The position numbers were made by a program, and so were the translations under genes. Under the pieces are notes generated by a model, which did no database searches, had not been told where the DNA came from, and worked only from the letters and a program-made list of their open reading frames with translations. DNA of 64,000 bases from a virus. Shown piece by piece: positions 1-7,750 of this stretch. The DNA lies in the IMG/VR virus record IMGVR_UViG_3300029448_000025, positions 1 through 64,000 of that record; one strand, given 5' to 3'. Every line of letters starts with the position of its first letter. Within the stretch, counting starts at the first letter, position 1.

Positions 1-1
1 C

Positions 2-442
2 GTTCCCGCCGGTTCATGGGGCGACAATCTGCGCTCAATCCTCACGGGTAGCCAGTGGGATAAGTTGCGGAAACAATGCTACGCAGAAGCGGGGCATGTC
101 TGCGAGGTTTGCGGCGATTCAGGTTTGAATCAAGGGCGCAATCACGCAGTAGAGGCGCATGAGGTTTGGATTTACGACGACCTCGCACACACGCAAACGC
201 TTGAGCGCATAGTTTCCCTCTGTCCTCGATGCCATCAGGCCAAGCACTACGGGCGGCAAACCACTTTGGGCGAAGGCGCAAAATGGCGCACGCTCAGGCA
301 CATAGCGCAGGTGAACGGTTGGACTATCGAAGACGCAGAACGCTATGGCAAACTCGCACTCCTTGCGCACTCAATGCGCTCTCGCTACGCATGGCGAGTG
401 AACATCGACAAACTCCCCCAACTTTACGGAATCAATATATAG
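2..442 (+). CDS. HNH endonuclease, 5' end cut by window
   Basis: The reading frame is open from the first bases, so the start lies outside the window. Visible protein is 146 residues with a CEVCG zinc pair, an EAHEVW segment and a CPRCHQAKHYG segment, which is the HNH nuclease layout found in many phage proteins. The stretch before it (VPAGSWGDNLRSIL) resembles the usual N-terminal lead of this HNH family. Such proteins cut DNA, often as homing or packaging-associated nucleases; which applies here is unknown. The TAG stop lies inside the TATA box of the next operon. Confidence 0.8.
   Translation, partial: VPAGSWGDNLRSILTGSQWDKLRKQCYAEAGHVCEVCGDSGLNQGRNHAVEAHEVWIYDDLAHTQTLERIVSLCPRCHQAKHYGRQTTLGEGAKWRTLRHIAQVNGWTIEDAERYGKLALLAHSMRSRYAWRVNIDKLPQLYGINI
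434..442 (+). promoter_or_regulatory. TATA-box promoter
   Basis: CAATATATAG lies about 39 bases before the ATG at 481, followed by a leader with a GGAG ribosome site. The leader shares short blocks (GGGGCCAYAG and AACGGAGA) with the leader after the TATA box at 2243. Confidence 0.6.
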
Positions 443-480
443 GCGGGGGCCATAGGACAAACAAGAACGGAGACAGAAAC

Positions 481-771
481 ATGACCGAACTAATAACGAA
501 AGACGGAGAATTATACCTCAAAGCATGGGGCGAAGAAACGAAGGTTTTGAAGGCGTGGGAGTCCTTTCACGGGTGGTATTGGTTTGCCACCGAATTGAAC
601 GACGACGGCATCCACTTTGGATTTGTTCAGGGAATAGAGCATGAATGGGGCTACTTTAGCGAATCAGAAATTATGGCTACATCCACACCTGCGCAAAGAG
701 GCTCATTCCCTATGGCGTGGCCTATCAAGGATTGCGACCTCCCGCACAGTGGGCGCAGAGGTGATGCTTGA
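481..771 (+). CDS. small protein of unknown function
   Basis: 96 residues, rich in aromatic residues (FHGWYWFATEL, HEWGYFS). The start is the ATG after a GGAG-type ribosome site (ACGGAGACAGAAACATG), not the longer in-frame upstream extension, which would run through the HNH gene. First gene of a plus-strand operon with its own TATA box. I recognise no family. Confidence 0.7.
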   Translation: MTELITKDGELYLKAWGEETKVLKAWESFHGWYWFATELNDDGIHFGFVQGIEHEWGYFSESEIMATSTPAQRGSFPMAWPIKDCDLPHSGRRGDA

Positions 772-962
772 TGGTGTCTTCGATAAACTCAAGAATCACA
801 CCCGCAGACTATGCGAAAGCACTTTATCAGAGGCGAGTCCAACAACTCAGGGTCATGCGCCGTTGCGCAGTTATCACCAACGAGGAATACTTTAGCCTTG
901 TCGAAGAGGCGCACAGTGCGCTTGAACTGGCAATTACTGAACTTAAGGGGGTGGGCGAATGA
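771..962 (+). CDS. small helical protein, unknown
   Basis: 63 residues, mostly helical, starting MVSSINSRITPADYAK. The ATG overlaps the previous stop by one base; an in-frame TTG three bases upstream is an alternative start. Basic middle segment (YQRRVQQLRVMRR). No recognised family. Confidence 0.6.
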   Translation: MVSSINSRITPADYAKALYQRRVQQLRVMRRCAVITNEEYFSLVEEAHSALELAITELKGVGE

Positions 963-1285
963 ACAACGACGAGTTCGCACACATACACGGCTACGGCGCA
1001 GACCCCTTCGGCAACGCAAGAGGTTTTGCCGACGGTTCAGGCGCAGTGGATATGGGCGCAGGTGTTCACGCACTCCCGCAAGAATACGACACAGTTCGAC
1101 TGCCTGATGATTTGGGCGGGGCGTGGGTCTGCGTGGTTAAGTCGCAGATGATGCGATTACCTGATGGGCGCATTGGTCGCTATCTACATTTGACACATCC
1201 TGAAATTGACTGCATCGAGATGCGGGATGGTTCAGGGGCGCTATGGGTGCGCAAACCCACACACACAGGAGGCGAAGAAGAATGA
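959..1285 (+). CDS. small protein of unknown function
   Basis: 108 residues, glycine- and aspartate-rich at the N-terminus (GYGADPFGNARGFADGSG). ATGA overlap with the upstream gene indicates coupled translation. No family recognised. Confidence 0.65.
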   Translation: MNNDEFAHIHGYGADPFGNARGFADGSGAVDMGAGVHALPQEYDTVRLPDDLGGAWVCVVKSQMMRLPDGRIGRYLHLTHPEIDCIEMRDGSGALWVRKPTHTGGEEE

Positions 1286-1572
1286 AAAAAATACCCGAAG
1301 ACATGACCGAAGAAGAATGCCACGCAACCGAATGGCCCGTTTGGGTTGTATCGGGCGACGGCGCAAAACGCTCTTTCGTTCATGAATCGACCGCAAGAAG
1401 TTATGCGCACCAGTTGAGTTTGCGCATGGCTTCGCACAGCATTGAATGCCACGCTAAACTCGGCGCAACATTTGAAAAACCTGACCCCGACGCAGACGGC
1501 GAAGGCATCATGCGCACATGGGAAAAGGATGACTTTGTTATGGCCTTCGCATTTGGATGGGTGGTCGAATGA
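1282..1572 (+). CDS. small acidic protein, unknown
   Basis: 96 residues starting MKKIPEDMTEEECHATEW. The start is fixed by a 4-base ATGA overlap and by an AGGAGG ribosome site just upstream (CACACAGGAGGCGAAG). No recognised motif. Confidence 0.7.
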   Translation: MKKIPEDMTEEECHATEWPVWVVSGDGAKRSFVHESTARSYAHQLSLRMASHSIECHAKLGATFEKPDPDADGEGIMRTWEKDDFVMAFAFGWVVE

Positions 1573-1793
1573 GCAATTCGATGTTTTACACGGTTTTCAG
1601 TGATGCCGGAAACGGTTACGCAATACAGTTCACTGGACTCATGTTCGGTGAAAAGGTCAAGGACAGGCATATTGCGTTCTTTTCAGATGCGAACCACGCA
1701 GAGAAGTTTGTTGATGCAATGAATAGCAAACTCGATTCGCCATGCGCAGAAGACTGTTTATGCGGTAGAGATTTCAAGGAGGTTTTTCAATGA
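1569..1793 (+). CDS. small protein of unknown function
   Basis: 74 residues, starting MSNSMFYTVFSDAGNGYA, with a closely spaced cysteine cluster (CAEDCLCG) near the C-terminus. ATGA overlap with the preceding gene. No family recognised. Confidence 0.65.
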   Translation: MSNSMFYTVFSDAGNGYAIQFTGLMFGEKVKDRHIAFFSDANHAEKFVDAMNSKLDSPCAEDCLCGRDFKEVFQ

Positions 1794-2041
1794 GCGTAGT
1801 CGGAATGCTTCACATCAAATGCGGCAGTAAACTCTGCGACTACTCGGTTTTCTGCGTAGATGCGGCGCAATACCTGCACGACTTGGCAGAGATTGCCGAA
1901 ACCCGCAGTGGACTATCATATCAATACCCTAAGCGGTATTGTCCGAACTGCGCCGCAATCCTGAAACAGAGAGGCGCAAAGACCGAACAAGAGCGTGATG
2001 AGGCGAAGGCCGCACGCATAGAGGGGGGGTGGGCGCAATGA
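1790..2041 (+). CDS. small zinc-ribbon-like protein
   Basis: 83 residues with a CGSKLC pair near residue 11 and a CPNC pair near residue 53, consistent with a single zinc site; the C-terminus is charged and helical. ATGA-coupled at both ends. One of many Cys-rich microproteins in the early region. Function unknown. Confidence 0.65.
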   Translation: MSVVGMLHIKCGSKLCDYSVFCVDAAQYLHDLAEIAETRSGLSYQYPKRYCPNCAAILKQRGAKTEQERDEAKAARIEGGWAQ

Positions 2042-2292
2042 GCAACCATAATCACACAGAATCAGGACTTCGATTCCTGACGACGCTTTGGTTCGACCAC
2101 GCATGGACTACGCATGAAACCGGCGGCTATCGTTGGGTTAATTTATGCGCAATTGTTCAATCGGCTTTGGCTCAAGGAACCTCAAAGTCGGAGATACTCA
2201 AAGCCCTTGAGAACGGGATAAAAGCGGCAAATATGCCTAAAACAATATATACTGGGGCCACAGTAGCCCAACCAACGGAGATGAGAAAATGA
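2038..2292 (+). CDS. small protein of unknown function
   Basis: 84 residues, starting MSNHNHTESGLRFLTTLW. ATGA overlap chooses the start over a GTG nine bases upstream. The 3' end of the gene contains a TATA box that drives the next gene, so this is the last cistron of its transcript or a read-through boundary. Confidence 0.6.
   Translation: MSNHNHTESGLRFLTTLWFDHAWTTHETGGYRWVNLCAIVQSALAQGTSKSEILKALENGIKAANMPKTIYTGATVAQPTEMRK
2243..2252 (+). promoter_or_regulatory. internal TATA-box promoter
   Basis: CAATATATAC inside the 3' end of the previous gene, 37 bases before the ATG at 2289, with a GGAGATG ribosome site in between. Confidence 0.55.
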
Positions 2293-2732
2293 ATATACCG
2301 ACCGGATATGAAGCCTATAAATTGAATTGCACCGCAGGGGATGCCGTCGTTGGCGTTCTTTGCCGCCGACCTGACGGCGGAGTATCAGATTACCGCATGG
2401 TGATGAACAACCCCGCAGTTGATGGCGTATGCCCTGCTTGCGGTCGTGAAATGCGTGAAGTCCAAAGCGGAACCTTCACCTGCTCATCGGGTCATTTGCT
2501 TGTCGTTATGACGAATACTCAAGCGACACGCCGAAAACTCGGAACCACGCAGAGCAAGCCAAAGGCTCGCAAAGCGGTTATGTTGCCTAAGCGCAAATCA
2601 CCTGCGCTACCCGCACTCCGCACACATCAGACTCGCCTTGTTGCGCCGGTTGTCTCCGACGCAGAAGAAGACATGACGGACTTTGACCTCGATGCCGTGA
2701 TTGATGCGGCGCTAAAGGAGAGGATGTCTTGA
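2289..2732 (+). CDS. zinc-ribbon protein with basic linker
   Basis: 147 residues. A CPACGREM pair (about residues 53-56) and a TCSSGH segment form a probable zinc ribbon; a long Lys/Arg/Pro-rich linker follows (about 80-120), then an acidic helical tail. This layout suits nucleic-acid binding, which is inference. It has its own TATA promoter and a GGAG site. Confidence 0.65.
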   Translation: MNIPTGYEAYKLNCTAGDAVVGVLCRRPDGGVSDYRMVMNNPAVDGVCPACGREMREVQSGTFTCSSGHLLVVMTNTQATRRKLGTTQSKPKARKAVMLPKRKSPALPALRTHQTRLVAPVVSDAEEDMTDFDLDAVIDAALKERMS

Positions 2733-3109
2733 GCGATTTCTCTATGCTTTTCAGAACCGACGCAACCTTTGAGGTAGTCGAAGACGATTTGACCCTTGCG
2801 CAAATGCAGGGCATGGTTGGCGATTCTCGCGACCCTGAATACACCTCTCTCATCGAATACTGCCCAGTAGTAGAAGGCGCACAGTTTCCCGTCAATGACC
2901 CGATTACCGGCGAGGTTCGCATGGCATGGGTGCGTGATGTTATCGCAGACGAAGAAGGCCGATTGCGTGAAAACACATGCAAAGCAAATGTTCTCGCTAC
3001 ATACGCAGTCTTTCAGGCTGTGCCACCATATGCGCCGTTTTGGATTGTCGGTGATGTCATCATCAAATTGCGCATGAAGGCCACGCACACGCAGGAGGAA
3101 TCAGAATGA
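2729..3109 (+). CDS. protein of unknown function (TTG start)
   Basis: 126 residues, starting at a TTG that overlaps the preceding TGA (TTGA), with GGAGAGG about eight bases upstream. TTGA overlaps recur in this genome, which supports the choice. Acidic protein with no recognised domain. Confidence 0.65.
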   Translation: MSDFSMLFRTDATFEVVEDDLTLAQMQGMVGDSRDPEYTSLIEYCPVVEGAQFPVNDPITGEVRMAWVRDVIADEEGRLRENTCKANVLATYAVFQAVPPYAPFWIVGDVIIKLRMKATHTQEESE

Positions 3110-3372
3110 CTACGCAAACGAATCATGGAGTAGCAGTAATGGCTCGACAACTCGCCGCAGACTATGCAGTGTGGCTTGGGAGTCATCGGGCCGCAGGTTT
3201 AGCGGAACTCTCAGATGGCATCAACCGAAGCATTCTTGCTTATCAGAACAAATGCGTAGCCTATGTAGAACGGTTGCGCAAAGAAGGCGATTCTATCGCA
3301 TTCCTGCTCTCCCTGCTCGATGATGAGCAAATGATGGCGTGGACTGCGCATATCGGAGGTGAACCCCAATGA
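3106..3372 (+). CDS. small helical protein, unknown
   Basis: 88 residues, strongly helical. Preceded by an AGGAGG ribosome site and joined by an ATGA overlap. No family recognised. Confidence 0.65.
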   Translation: MTTQTNHGVAVMARQLAADYAVWLGSHRAAGLAELSDGINRSILAYQNKCVAYVERLRKEGDSIAFLLSLLDDEQMMAWTAHIGGEPQ

Positions 3373-3629
3373 TGTATATGTCGGCAGAAAACAAAGAATG
3401 GATGGCGCACGCAATTTTCCTCGGTGAAGACAACATGCACCTTTTCAGGGAATCCCGTTGGGAATGGATTTCCGAATGGGAGACTGGTGTTTTCTACAAG
3501 GCGTATGTGCGCTTTGGCGGAATCGTGCCATACGAAAACGACGAAGCACTCAACTGCGCAATCGAATACGCAGAGCAAAAAATCGAAGCGTGCTTTGAAG
3601 AGATTCGACGGCGCTTCAACTTAGGATAA
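3369..3629 (+). CDS. small protein of unknown function
   Basis: 86 residues, tryptophan-rich (RESRWEWISEWE) with a basic helical C-terminus. ATGA overlap; GGAGGTG ribosome site. The TATA box for the next gene starts at its stop codon. Confidence 0.65.
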   Translation: MMYMSAENKEWMAHAIFLGEDNMHLFRESRWEWISEWETGVFYKAYVRFGGIVPYENDEALNCAIEYAEQKIEACFEEIRRRFNLG

Positions 3630-3638
3630 ATATATATG
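3628..3638 (+). promoter_or_regulatory. TATA-box promoter
   Basis: AAATATATATG lies about 40-48 bases before the ATG at 3677, with an AGGAG ribosome site between. Confidence 0.55.
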
Positions 3639-3676
3639 TGGCGACACTATCGGAACAAATACAGGAGACTGAAAAT

Positions 3677-3850
3677 ATGAATAACGAAAACGGAAACAGA
3701 ACATGGACTGTAAAACTGAACAACCAAAAGAAGTTTGAATGTAATTCGCTTCAAAAGTGCGCATGGTGGGTAAACAACTCGCATTATCTGCGCATGAACC
3801 CTGACACCCACATTTCGATTTCATCGTTTGTAACGGGGGCTTCTGAATGA
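3677..3850 (+). CDS. 57-residue protein of unknown function
   Basis: Starts at the ATG 9-10 bases after AGGAG, rather than at the GTG at 3638 that lies within the probable untranscribed or leader segment. Polar, Asn-rich N-terminus, then a Cys/Trp segment (LQKCAWWVN). First gene of an operon that runs to about 5490. No family recognised. Confidence 0.6.
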   Translation: MNNENGNRTWTVKLNNQKKFECNSLQKCAWWVNNSHYLRMNPDTHISISSFVTGASE

Positions 3851-4056
3851 TTACTCTTGCAGACCTTTTGGGCGTAGTCGATGACCTGCGCCAACTTCAA
3901 TTAGACCAAGTTCACAGTCTCGCAGATGAAGACACAGACCTTGACAATTACAACCTCGGCCATGTGCGCACCATCATTCGCACTCTTGAGAAGCATAACA
4001 ATCACCCGTTTGACTTCTCGGACACTATCGCATTCGCTAAGGAGTTGTTTGAATGA
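3847..4056 (+). CDS. small helical protein, unknown
   Basis: 69 residues, acidic and helical, starting MITLADLLGVVDDLRQL. ATGA overlap with both neighbours. No family recognised. Confidence 0.6.
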   Translation: MITLADLLGVVDDLRQLQLDQVHSLADEDTDLDNYNLGHVRTIIRTLEKHNNHPFDFSDTIAFAKELFE

Positions 4057-4376
4057 GCGCAGAATCAGAATACACTTGTTGCATGTGCTACAAGGCAATT
4101 GACGCACACACGCATAACGGCGAAGTTTACTGGACTTCGGGCCATAATGCGCAACCGTTGGTTCCTCAAGACACCTCAGACGCAAGCATGGTTGAGCATG
4201 GGCGCTGTTGCGACTCATGCAACGGCATAGTCGTTCAAGTGCGCATGATGCAAGCCTTCGGACACCATGAAACCGCCGGTATGATTATCGGCATGTTCAG
4301 GACTGCGAAGACGCAGACAGACGCAATACTTGCGCACATGAAAGTTCTCTCTGCGCTAATGGCGGTGAACGAATGA
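4053..4376 (+). CDS. zinc-binding small protein
   Basis: 107 residues with a CCMC segment near residue 9, a CCDSC segment near residue 52 and His residues between, consistent with one or two zinc sites; the C-terminal half is helical. ATGA-coupled. Function unknown. Confidence 0.65.
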   Translation: MSAESEYTCCMCYKAIDAHTHNGEVYWTSGHNAQPLVPQDTSDASMVEHGRCCDSCNGIVVQVRMMQAFGHHETAGMIIGMFRTAKTQTDAILAHMKVLSALMAVNE

Positions 4377-5059
4377 ATGAGTATAGTGCTATCAAGTTCT
4401 ACGGGCTTATTGTAGCGAAGGGCATACCGTTCTCTACGGACACTGGTTTTATTTCAGAAGACGGAGTTTCGCTTCATGCGCAAATCCCCGACTATGAAGC
4501 ACACAGGCTACACCGCATGAACGCAAATGCGTGCGAGGTTCTCAAGGAAAACCTCATTGATGCGTGGGAGGTTGCTACGCACCTAAAAATCATCACATAC
4601 ACATACCTGCAAATACGGGATAACGCCGATTTGCTCAAGAGCAGGGGGATTTATTGCGACACGCAGTTTGAATACCTTAAGCACCTTCTAAAAGAAGGCG
4701 GTATGCGGGTAAACTATATCCTGCCATCCTCGGAATCGGAATCGCAGAGGGATTTGCGCAGGGCGGAGTTTTTCTTGGAGTTGATTGTCGGCGTTCATTC
4801 AAAAAACCTCATCGTCGGTTCTCAACGCAAAGTGAATAACACTACTGCGCAAATGATACCCTCGGCAATTGTTCCTGAAATACTTCAACCTGCGTTGGAG
4901 TGGGCTATGCGCACAGTGAACGGGATAACAAATACCTTCGACGCAAGCGTAGAAGACGCACTAATCAAGTTTGAAGAACTAAGCGACGAACACATGCCAA
5001 CCGGCCCTGAACCCGACGCAGAAGAAAACAACGACGACCCAACAAGGGGGGTATATTGA
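4373..5059 (+). CDS. 228-residue protein of unknown function
   Basis: A larger mixed alpha/beta protein with an acidic, disordered C-terminal tail (PTGPEPDAEENNDDP). ATGA overlap with the upstream gene, and its stop abuts the next ATG. No Walker, metal or nuclease motif is apparent and I do not recognise the family. Confidence 0.7.
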   Translation: MNEYSAIKFYGLIVAKGIPFSTDTGFISEDGVSLHAQIPDYEAHRLHRMNANACEVLKENLIDAWEVATHLKIITYTYLQIRDNADLLKSRGIYCDTQFEYLKHLLKEGGMRVNYILPSSESESQRDLRRAEFFLELIVGVHSKNLIVGSQRKVNNTTAQMIPSAIVPEILQPALEWAMRTVNGITNTFDASVEDALIKFEELSDEHMPTGPEPDAEENNDDPTRGVY

Positions 5060-5305
5060 ATGACTAAAATAAACGACTCTTATCACGCAGTAAAAGAACA
5101 CATACTATTGAACGGCAGTAATGAACAGAGGGATATTATTTTACCTCATTTGGATAATCTGCTCGCAGAAACCCAACGCTTGCGCAGAGGCATTTTAAGC
5201 ATCCTATCGGACTACGGCATCACTGAACTTATCCGTGAAGTTCCCGAAGAGGAAATGAACTTTGAGCAACGGGCATTAGTGAGAATAAAGGAGATGCTTG
5301 AATGA
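5060..5305 (+). CDS. small helical protein, unknown
   Basis: 81 residues, predicted helical with a leucine-rich central heptad region that could form a coiled coil. Start codon directly follows the previous stop. No family recognised. Confidence 0.6.
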   Translation: MTKINDSYHAVKEHILLNGSNEQRDIILPHLDNLLAETQRLRRGILSILSDYGITELIREVPEEEMNFEQRALVRIKEMLE

Positions 5306-5490
5306 GGCGCTCATACAAGCCTAAGAGCCTGTTCCGCAAGCGTAAGCGCACTCGATGCCCCCGATGCGGTGAACTCGCCAACAGACGCACTAAAACGGTG
5401 GGAAAAACCTTTAGTCGCCATGAGGCGTTTCATTACATATGCAAAAATGAAGAATGTTCAATGATTGCGTTTAAACCGTCAATCACCTGA
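5302..5490 (+). CDS. basic zinc-ribbon microprotein
   Basis: 62 residues. A very basic N-terminus (MRRSYKPKSLFRKRKRTR) precedes CPRCG and a CKNEEC pair 28-33 residues later, a classic four-cysteine zinc ribbon. The charge suggests nucleic-acid binding (inference). ATGA overlap. Confidence 0.7.
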   Translation: MRRSYKPKSLFRKRKRTRCPRCGELANRRTKTVGKTFSRHEAFHYICKNEECSMIAFKPSIT

Positions 5491-5493
5491 GAC

Positions 5494-5501
5494 TTTATAT
5501 T
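5494..5501 (+). promoter_or_regulatory. TATA-box promoter
   Basis: TTTATATT immediately after the preceding stop and 38-45 bases before the ATG at 5539, with CGGAG in the leader. Confidence 0.6.
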
Positions 5502-5538
5502 GTCTGACGAAGTGGGGTAGAACACGGAGATGAAAAAA

Positions 5539-5700
5539 ATGAGCCTGAACAAAAAATATATTATTGCGCAAATCCTCTTAGAGATAAGAGAAGAGATGGA
5601 TGAGTTGAAAGAAGAAGTTTCAGAACTTAAAGACATGAACTATAACTTACGCAGACATCTAAACAATACGCATGAAAAATTACAAGAGATGATAAAATGA
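5539..5700 (+). CDS. 53-residue coiled-coil protein
   Basis: MSLNKKYIIAQILLEIREEM then a Glu/Leu/Lys heptad run: almost entirely coiled coil. The second ATG is chosen because the GGAG site (5526-5529) touches the first ATG at 5530 but is nine bases from this one; the same GGAGATG...ATG arrangement recurs before the capsid genes. Overlaps the next gene by four bases. Confidence 0.6.
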   Translation: MSLNKKYIIAQILLEIREEMDELKEEVSELKDMNYNLRRHLNNTHEKLQEMIK

Positions 5701-6230
5701 ACCTATTTATCCTCGATGAATCACCAGTTTACGCCGCTATGTCATACTGCGACAAGCATGTGCCGAAACTTATTGTCGAATGTTTTCAGATGCTTGGCTC
5801 TGCGCAACGGAGGCATGGCGCACAGGATGCAGACATGCCCCTCACATCGAAAGGCACGCCCCTGAAAGGTGGCTACGCAAACCACCCCGCAACCCGTTGG
5901 GTGGGCGCAACCAGTGAAAATTATATGTGGACTTGTTATCACGCCGCTATGCTCTGCGAAGAGTATGAGAAGCGGTTCGACAAAACTCACAGTTGCGCAG
6001 ACGGCATCGAACACCTATACATGATGTGTGGGCGAATCCCCGTTGGCGACCTGACTCCTTTTGCGCAATGTATGCCTGATGAATACAAAATCGAAGGCGA
6101 CGCAGTAGCGGCATATCGCGCTTACTACAAGGGCGAGAAGGCACGCTTCGCAAAATGGGCGCGTGGGCGCACTGCGCCGTATTGGTGGACTGATGATTGG
6201 ATTTACGGAATCAACTATCCTATCATTTGA
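5697..6230 (+). CDS. conserved phage protein of unknown function
   Basis: 177 residues. The opening NLFILDESPVYAAMSYCDKH and the later segments (NHPATRWV, PFAQCMPDEYK, AYRAYYKGEKARFAKW) match a family of about 180-residue proteins common in bacteriophages and plankton viruses (typical start: NIFVLDxDPxxAAxxxCDKHV). The family has no established function that I know. Conserved Asp, Cys and His residues in the N-terminal motif hint at metal binding or catalysis. ATGA-coupled to the coiled-coil gene. Confidence 0.75.
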   Translation: MNLFILDESPVYAAMSYCDKHVPKLIVECFQMLGSAQRRHGAQDADMPLTSKGTPLKGGYANHPATRWVGATSENYMWTCYHAAMLCEEYEKRFDKTHSCADGIEHLYMMCGRIPVGDLTPFAQCMPDEYKIEGDAVAAYRAYYKGEKARFAKWARGRTAPYWWTDDWIYGINYPII

Positions 6231-6236
6231 TATACC
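6228..6236 (+). promoter_or_regulatory. possible TATA-box promoter
   Basis: TTGATATACC overlaps the preceding stop, about 33-40 bases before the ATG at 6269. Confidence 0.4.
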
Positions 6237-6268
6237 GGAAACCCCTAATTAGGTCGAGGAAAACACCT

Positions 6269-6514
6269 ATGAGACCGAAACAAGTAGTAACGACGATTGA
6301 AATGTGCAGTGGATGCAACAAATACCCCGTATTCGATTGGGGCGGCTGTTGGACTGAAGTATTTATATGCGACTGCGTGAATGAAAACGGAAACCGAAAG
6401 ACATTCAGGATGCACGCAGGTAGAGATGCCGACGAATATATCACTGTCGAAAAGTCTGAATACGAAGCGAATTGCGCACAGCCATCCGAAAGAAAAGTCG
6501 GATTGTTCGACTGA
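6269..6514 (+). CDS. Cys-rich small protein
   Basis: 81 residues with CSGC near the N-terminus and CDC in the middle, a likely metal site. A GAGG ribosome site precedes the ATG. Last gene before a strong hairpin cluster. Function unknown. Confidence 0.6.
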   Translation: MRPKQVVTTIEMCSGCNKYPVFDWGGCWTEVFICDCVNENGNRKTFRMHAGRDADEYITVEKSEYEANCAQPSERKVGLFD

Positions 6515-6622
6515 GTTTACTCAGACACGCACACGCATACCCATCACCCCTGCGGGGGTTTGATGTTCCCTTCGGGGTCGCCGCCCTCACTCACGCCTCG
6601 GCGTGGGTGGGGGCTTTTTTTA
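6512..6622 (+). terminator. multi-hairpin terminator cluster
   Basis: Several consecutive inverted repeats follow the last gene of the left operon: CTGAGTTTACTCAG (6512-6525); an ATCACCCC/GGGGGTTTGAT hairpin (6542-6563); a short CCC-TTC-GGG hairpin; and a long GC-rich stem (arms about 6584-6597 and 6601-6612, loop TCG) followed directly by TTTTTTT. The last is a textbook stem plus U-tract terminator. Confidence 0.75.
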
Positions 6623-6685
6623 ATTTTCTTTTCTGCCGCCGGATTAGTGCGCAGGTTAAAGTGGGCATAGACCCCACGCTTTCAT

Positions 6686-7510
6686 GTGCAACCTTTCAGA
6701 TATTGCGGCGAGTGGCTTTTCACATCTCCGCAAAGAGTTGTCGTTGAGCGATTCTGCGGTTGGCGTAGAGGTGGCAAACGGCGGAGGTTTCAACCCTTTG
6801 CGATTCTGCGTGCCGGAGAACACCGCATCATCATTGACGGCTACAAACGGATGTGGCAACTCATCGACGCGATACAGCCTGACCTGCCCCGCAGGATGGT
6901 TGATGAGGGGATGAAGGGCGGATTTCACATAGACGGCCACCCGTCGTTTGCAGATGACCTGCAATCGTTTTTTCTTGAATGCGCAGACCTGTATGTTTGC
7001 TTCGACTTTGAAAATGTGAAAATCGTCGAACCCAACAGCAACCAGTTGTTCACGGGCATGAGCGCATCAGGTGTAAGCACGCAAAAACCACCAGAATTAT
7101 TTTCTCCTGCACCTGTCGGCGGTGCATTTACTTCTGCGCAAATCCAACTGCCGTTCAGGACTGCCGATGGCATTTACCTTTTGCCGTCGTTGGTGGTCGG
7201 GGATTATCCGCATTTGGTGGTTGCGCAAAATCTAAGCGAGGGTGATTCCTTTTCATTCGACTCGCCAAGCCTGATTAGTAGCGTCGTTTGCGGCGCAGAA
7301 AACCTTGACGCAAGACCTCATCGCACACTAAAGCGGGATTCAAGGCAGGGAATTATTTCAGATATTGAGCGCAGACTTTTTGATTTGAACGAGACAACAT
7401 GGCGACCAAATCCTTGTAGAGAGCGAGAAGCAGGAGTGGGTATGACCTTCGCAGAAAGGGATTCGATAGAGTATGAGCGTGCTGTTCGGTTATTCTTTTC
7501 ACTGGATTGA
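6686..7510 (+). CDS. 274-residue protein of unknown function
   Basis: Open frame from a GTG at 6686; the N-terminus is very basic (GWRRGGKRRRFQ), then HRIIIDGYKRMWQLIDAI. No convincing TATA box or ribosome site was seen before the GTG, so the start is uncertain; the next in-frame ATG is near 6851. It stands alone between the hairpin cluster and the structured element at 7507. No catalytic motif recognised. Confidence 0.6.
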   Translation: MQPFRYCGEWLFTSPQRVVVERFCGWRRGGKRRRFQPFAILRAGEHRIIIDGYKRMWQLIDAIQPDLPRRMVDEGMKGGFHIDGHPSFADDLQSFFLECADLYVCFDFENVKIVEPNSNQLFTGMSASGVSTQKPPELFSPAPVGGAFTSAQIQLPFRTADGIYLLPSLVVGDYPHLVVAQNLSEGDSFSFDSPSLISSVVCGAENLDARPHRTLKRDSRQGIISDIERRLFDLNETTWRPNPCREREAGVGMTFAERDSIEYERAVRLFFSLD

Positions 7511-7698
7511 AGGAATTAAAAAAGAAATAATGCGCACACTAAAAGCCTGATTGAGTTATTCTTTATTGTTTCCTTAGAGATTAGAATTAAAGCGCCGATG
7601 AGAAGTATAGAATATAATTTAACACACCATAGTAAAGAATAAAGAATAGCGCAGACTTAAGCGCAGTCCATTGATTTATTTTTTCTCAATTCCTTCAA
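7507..7698 (+). repeat. structured intergenic element A (inverted relative of 54.2 kb)
   Basis: About 190 AT-rich bases. Outer arms form an inverted repeat (7507-7529 with 7673-7697) and inner arms another (7556-7571 with 7632-7648), so a nested hairpin is possible. Two blocks (GAATTAAAAAAGAAATAA and TAGTAAAGAATAAAGAATA) recur at nearly the same spacing (122 versus 124 bases) in reverse orientation near 54.2 kb. It also holds CACTAAAAGCCTG (7537-7549) and, on the minus strand at 7661-7675, ATCAATGGACTGCGC, a near match to the 57-63 kb repeat. Confidence 0.75.
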
Positions 7699-7720
7699 AG
7701 ACAAAAAAAGAATAAGCAGG

Positions 7721-7728
7721 TTTATACC
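7721..7728 (+). promoter_or_regulatory. TATA-box promoter of the replication operon
   Basis: TTTATACC lies 23-30 bases before the ATG at 7751, a spacing that implies a very short leader or leaderless mRNA. Confidence 0.6.
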
Positions 7729-7750
7729 GACATTGGGTTTAGGGTATAAC

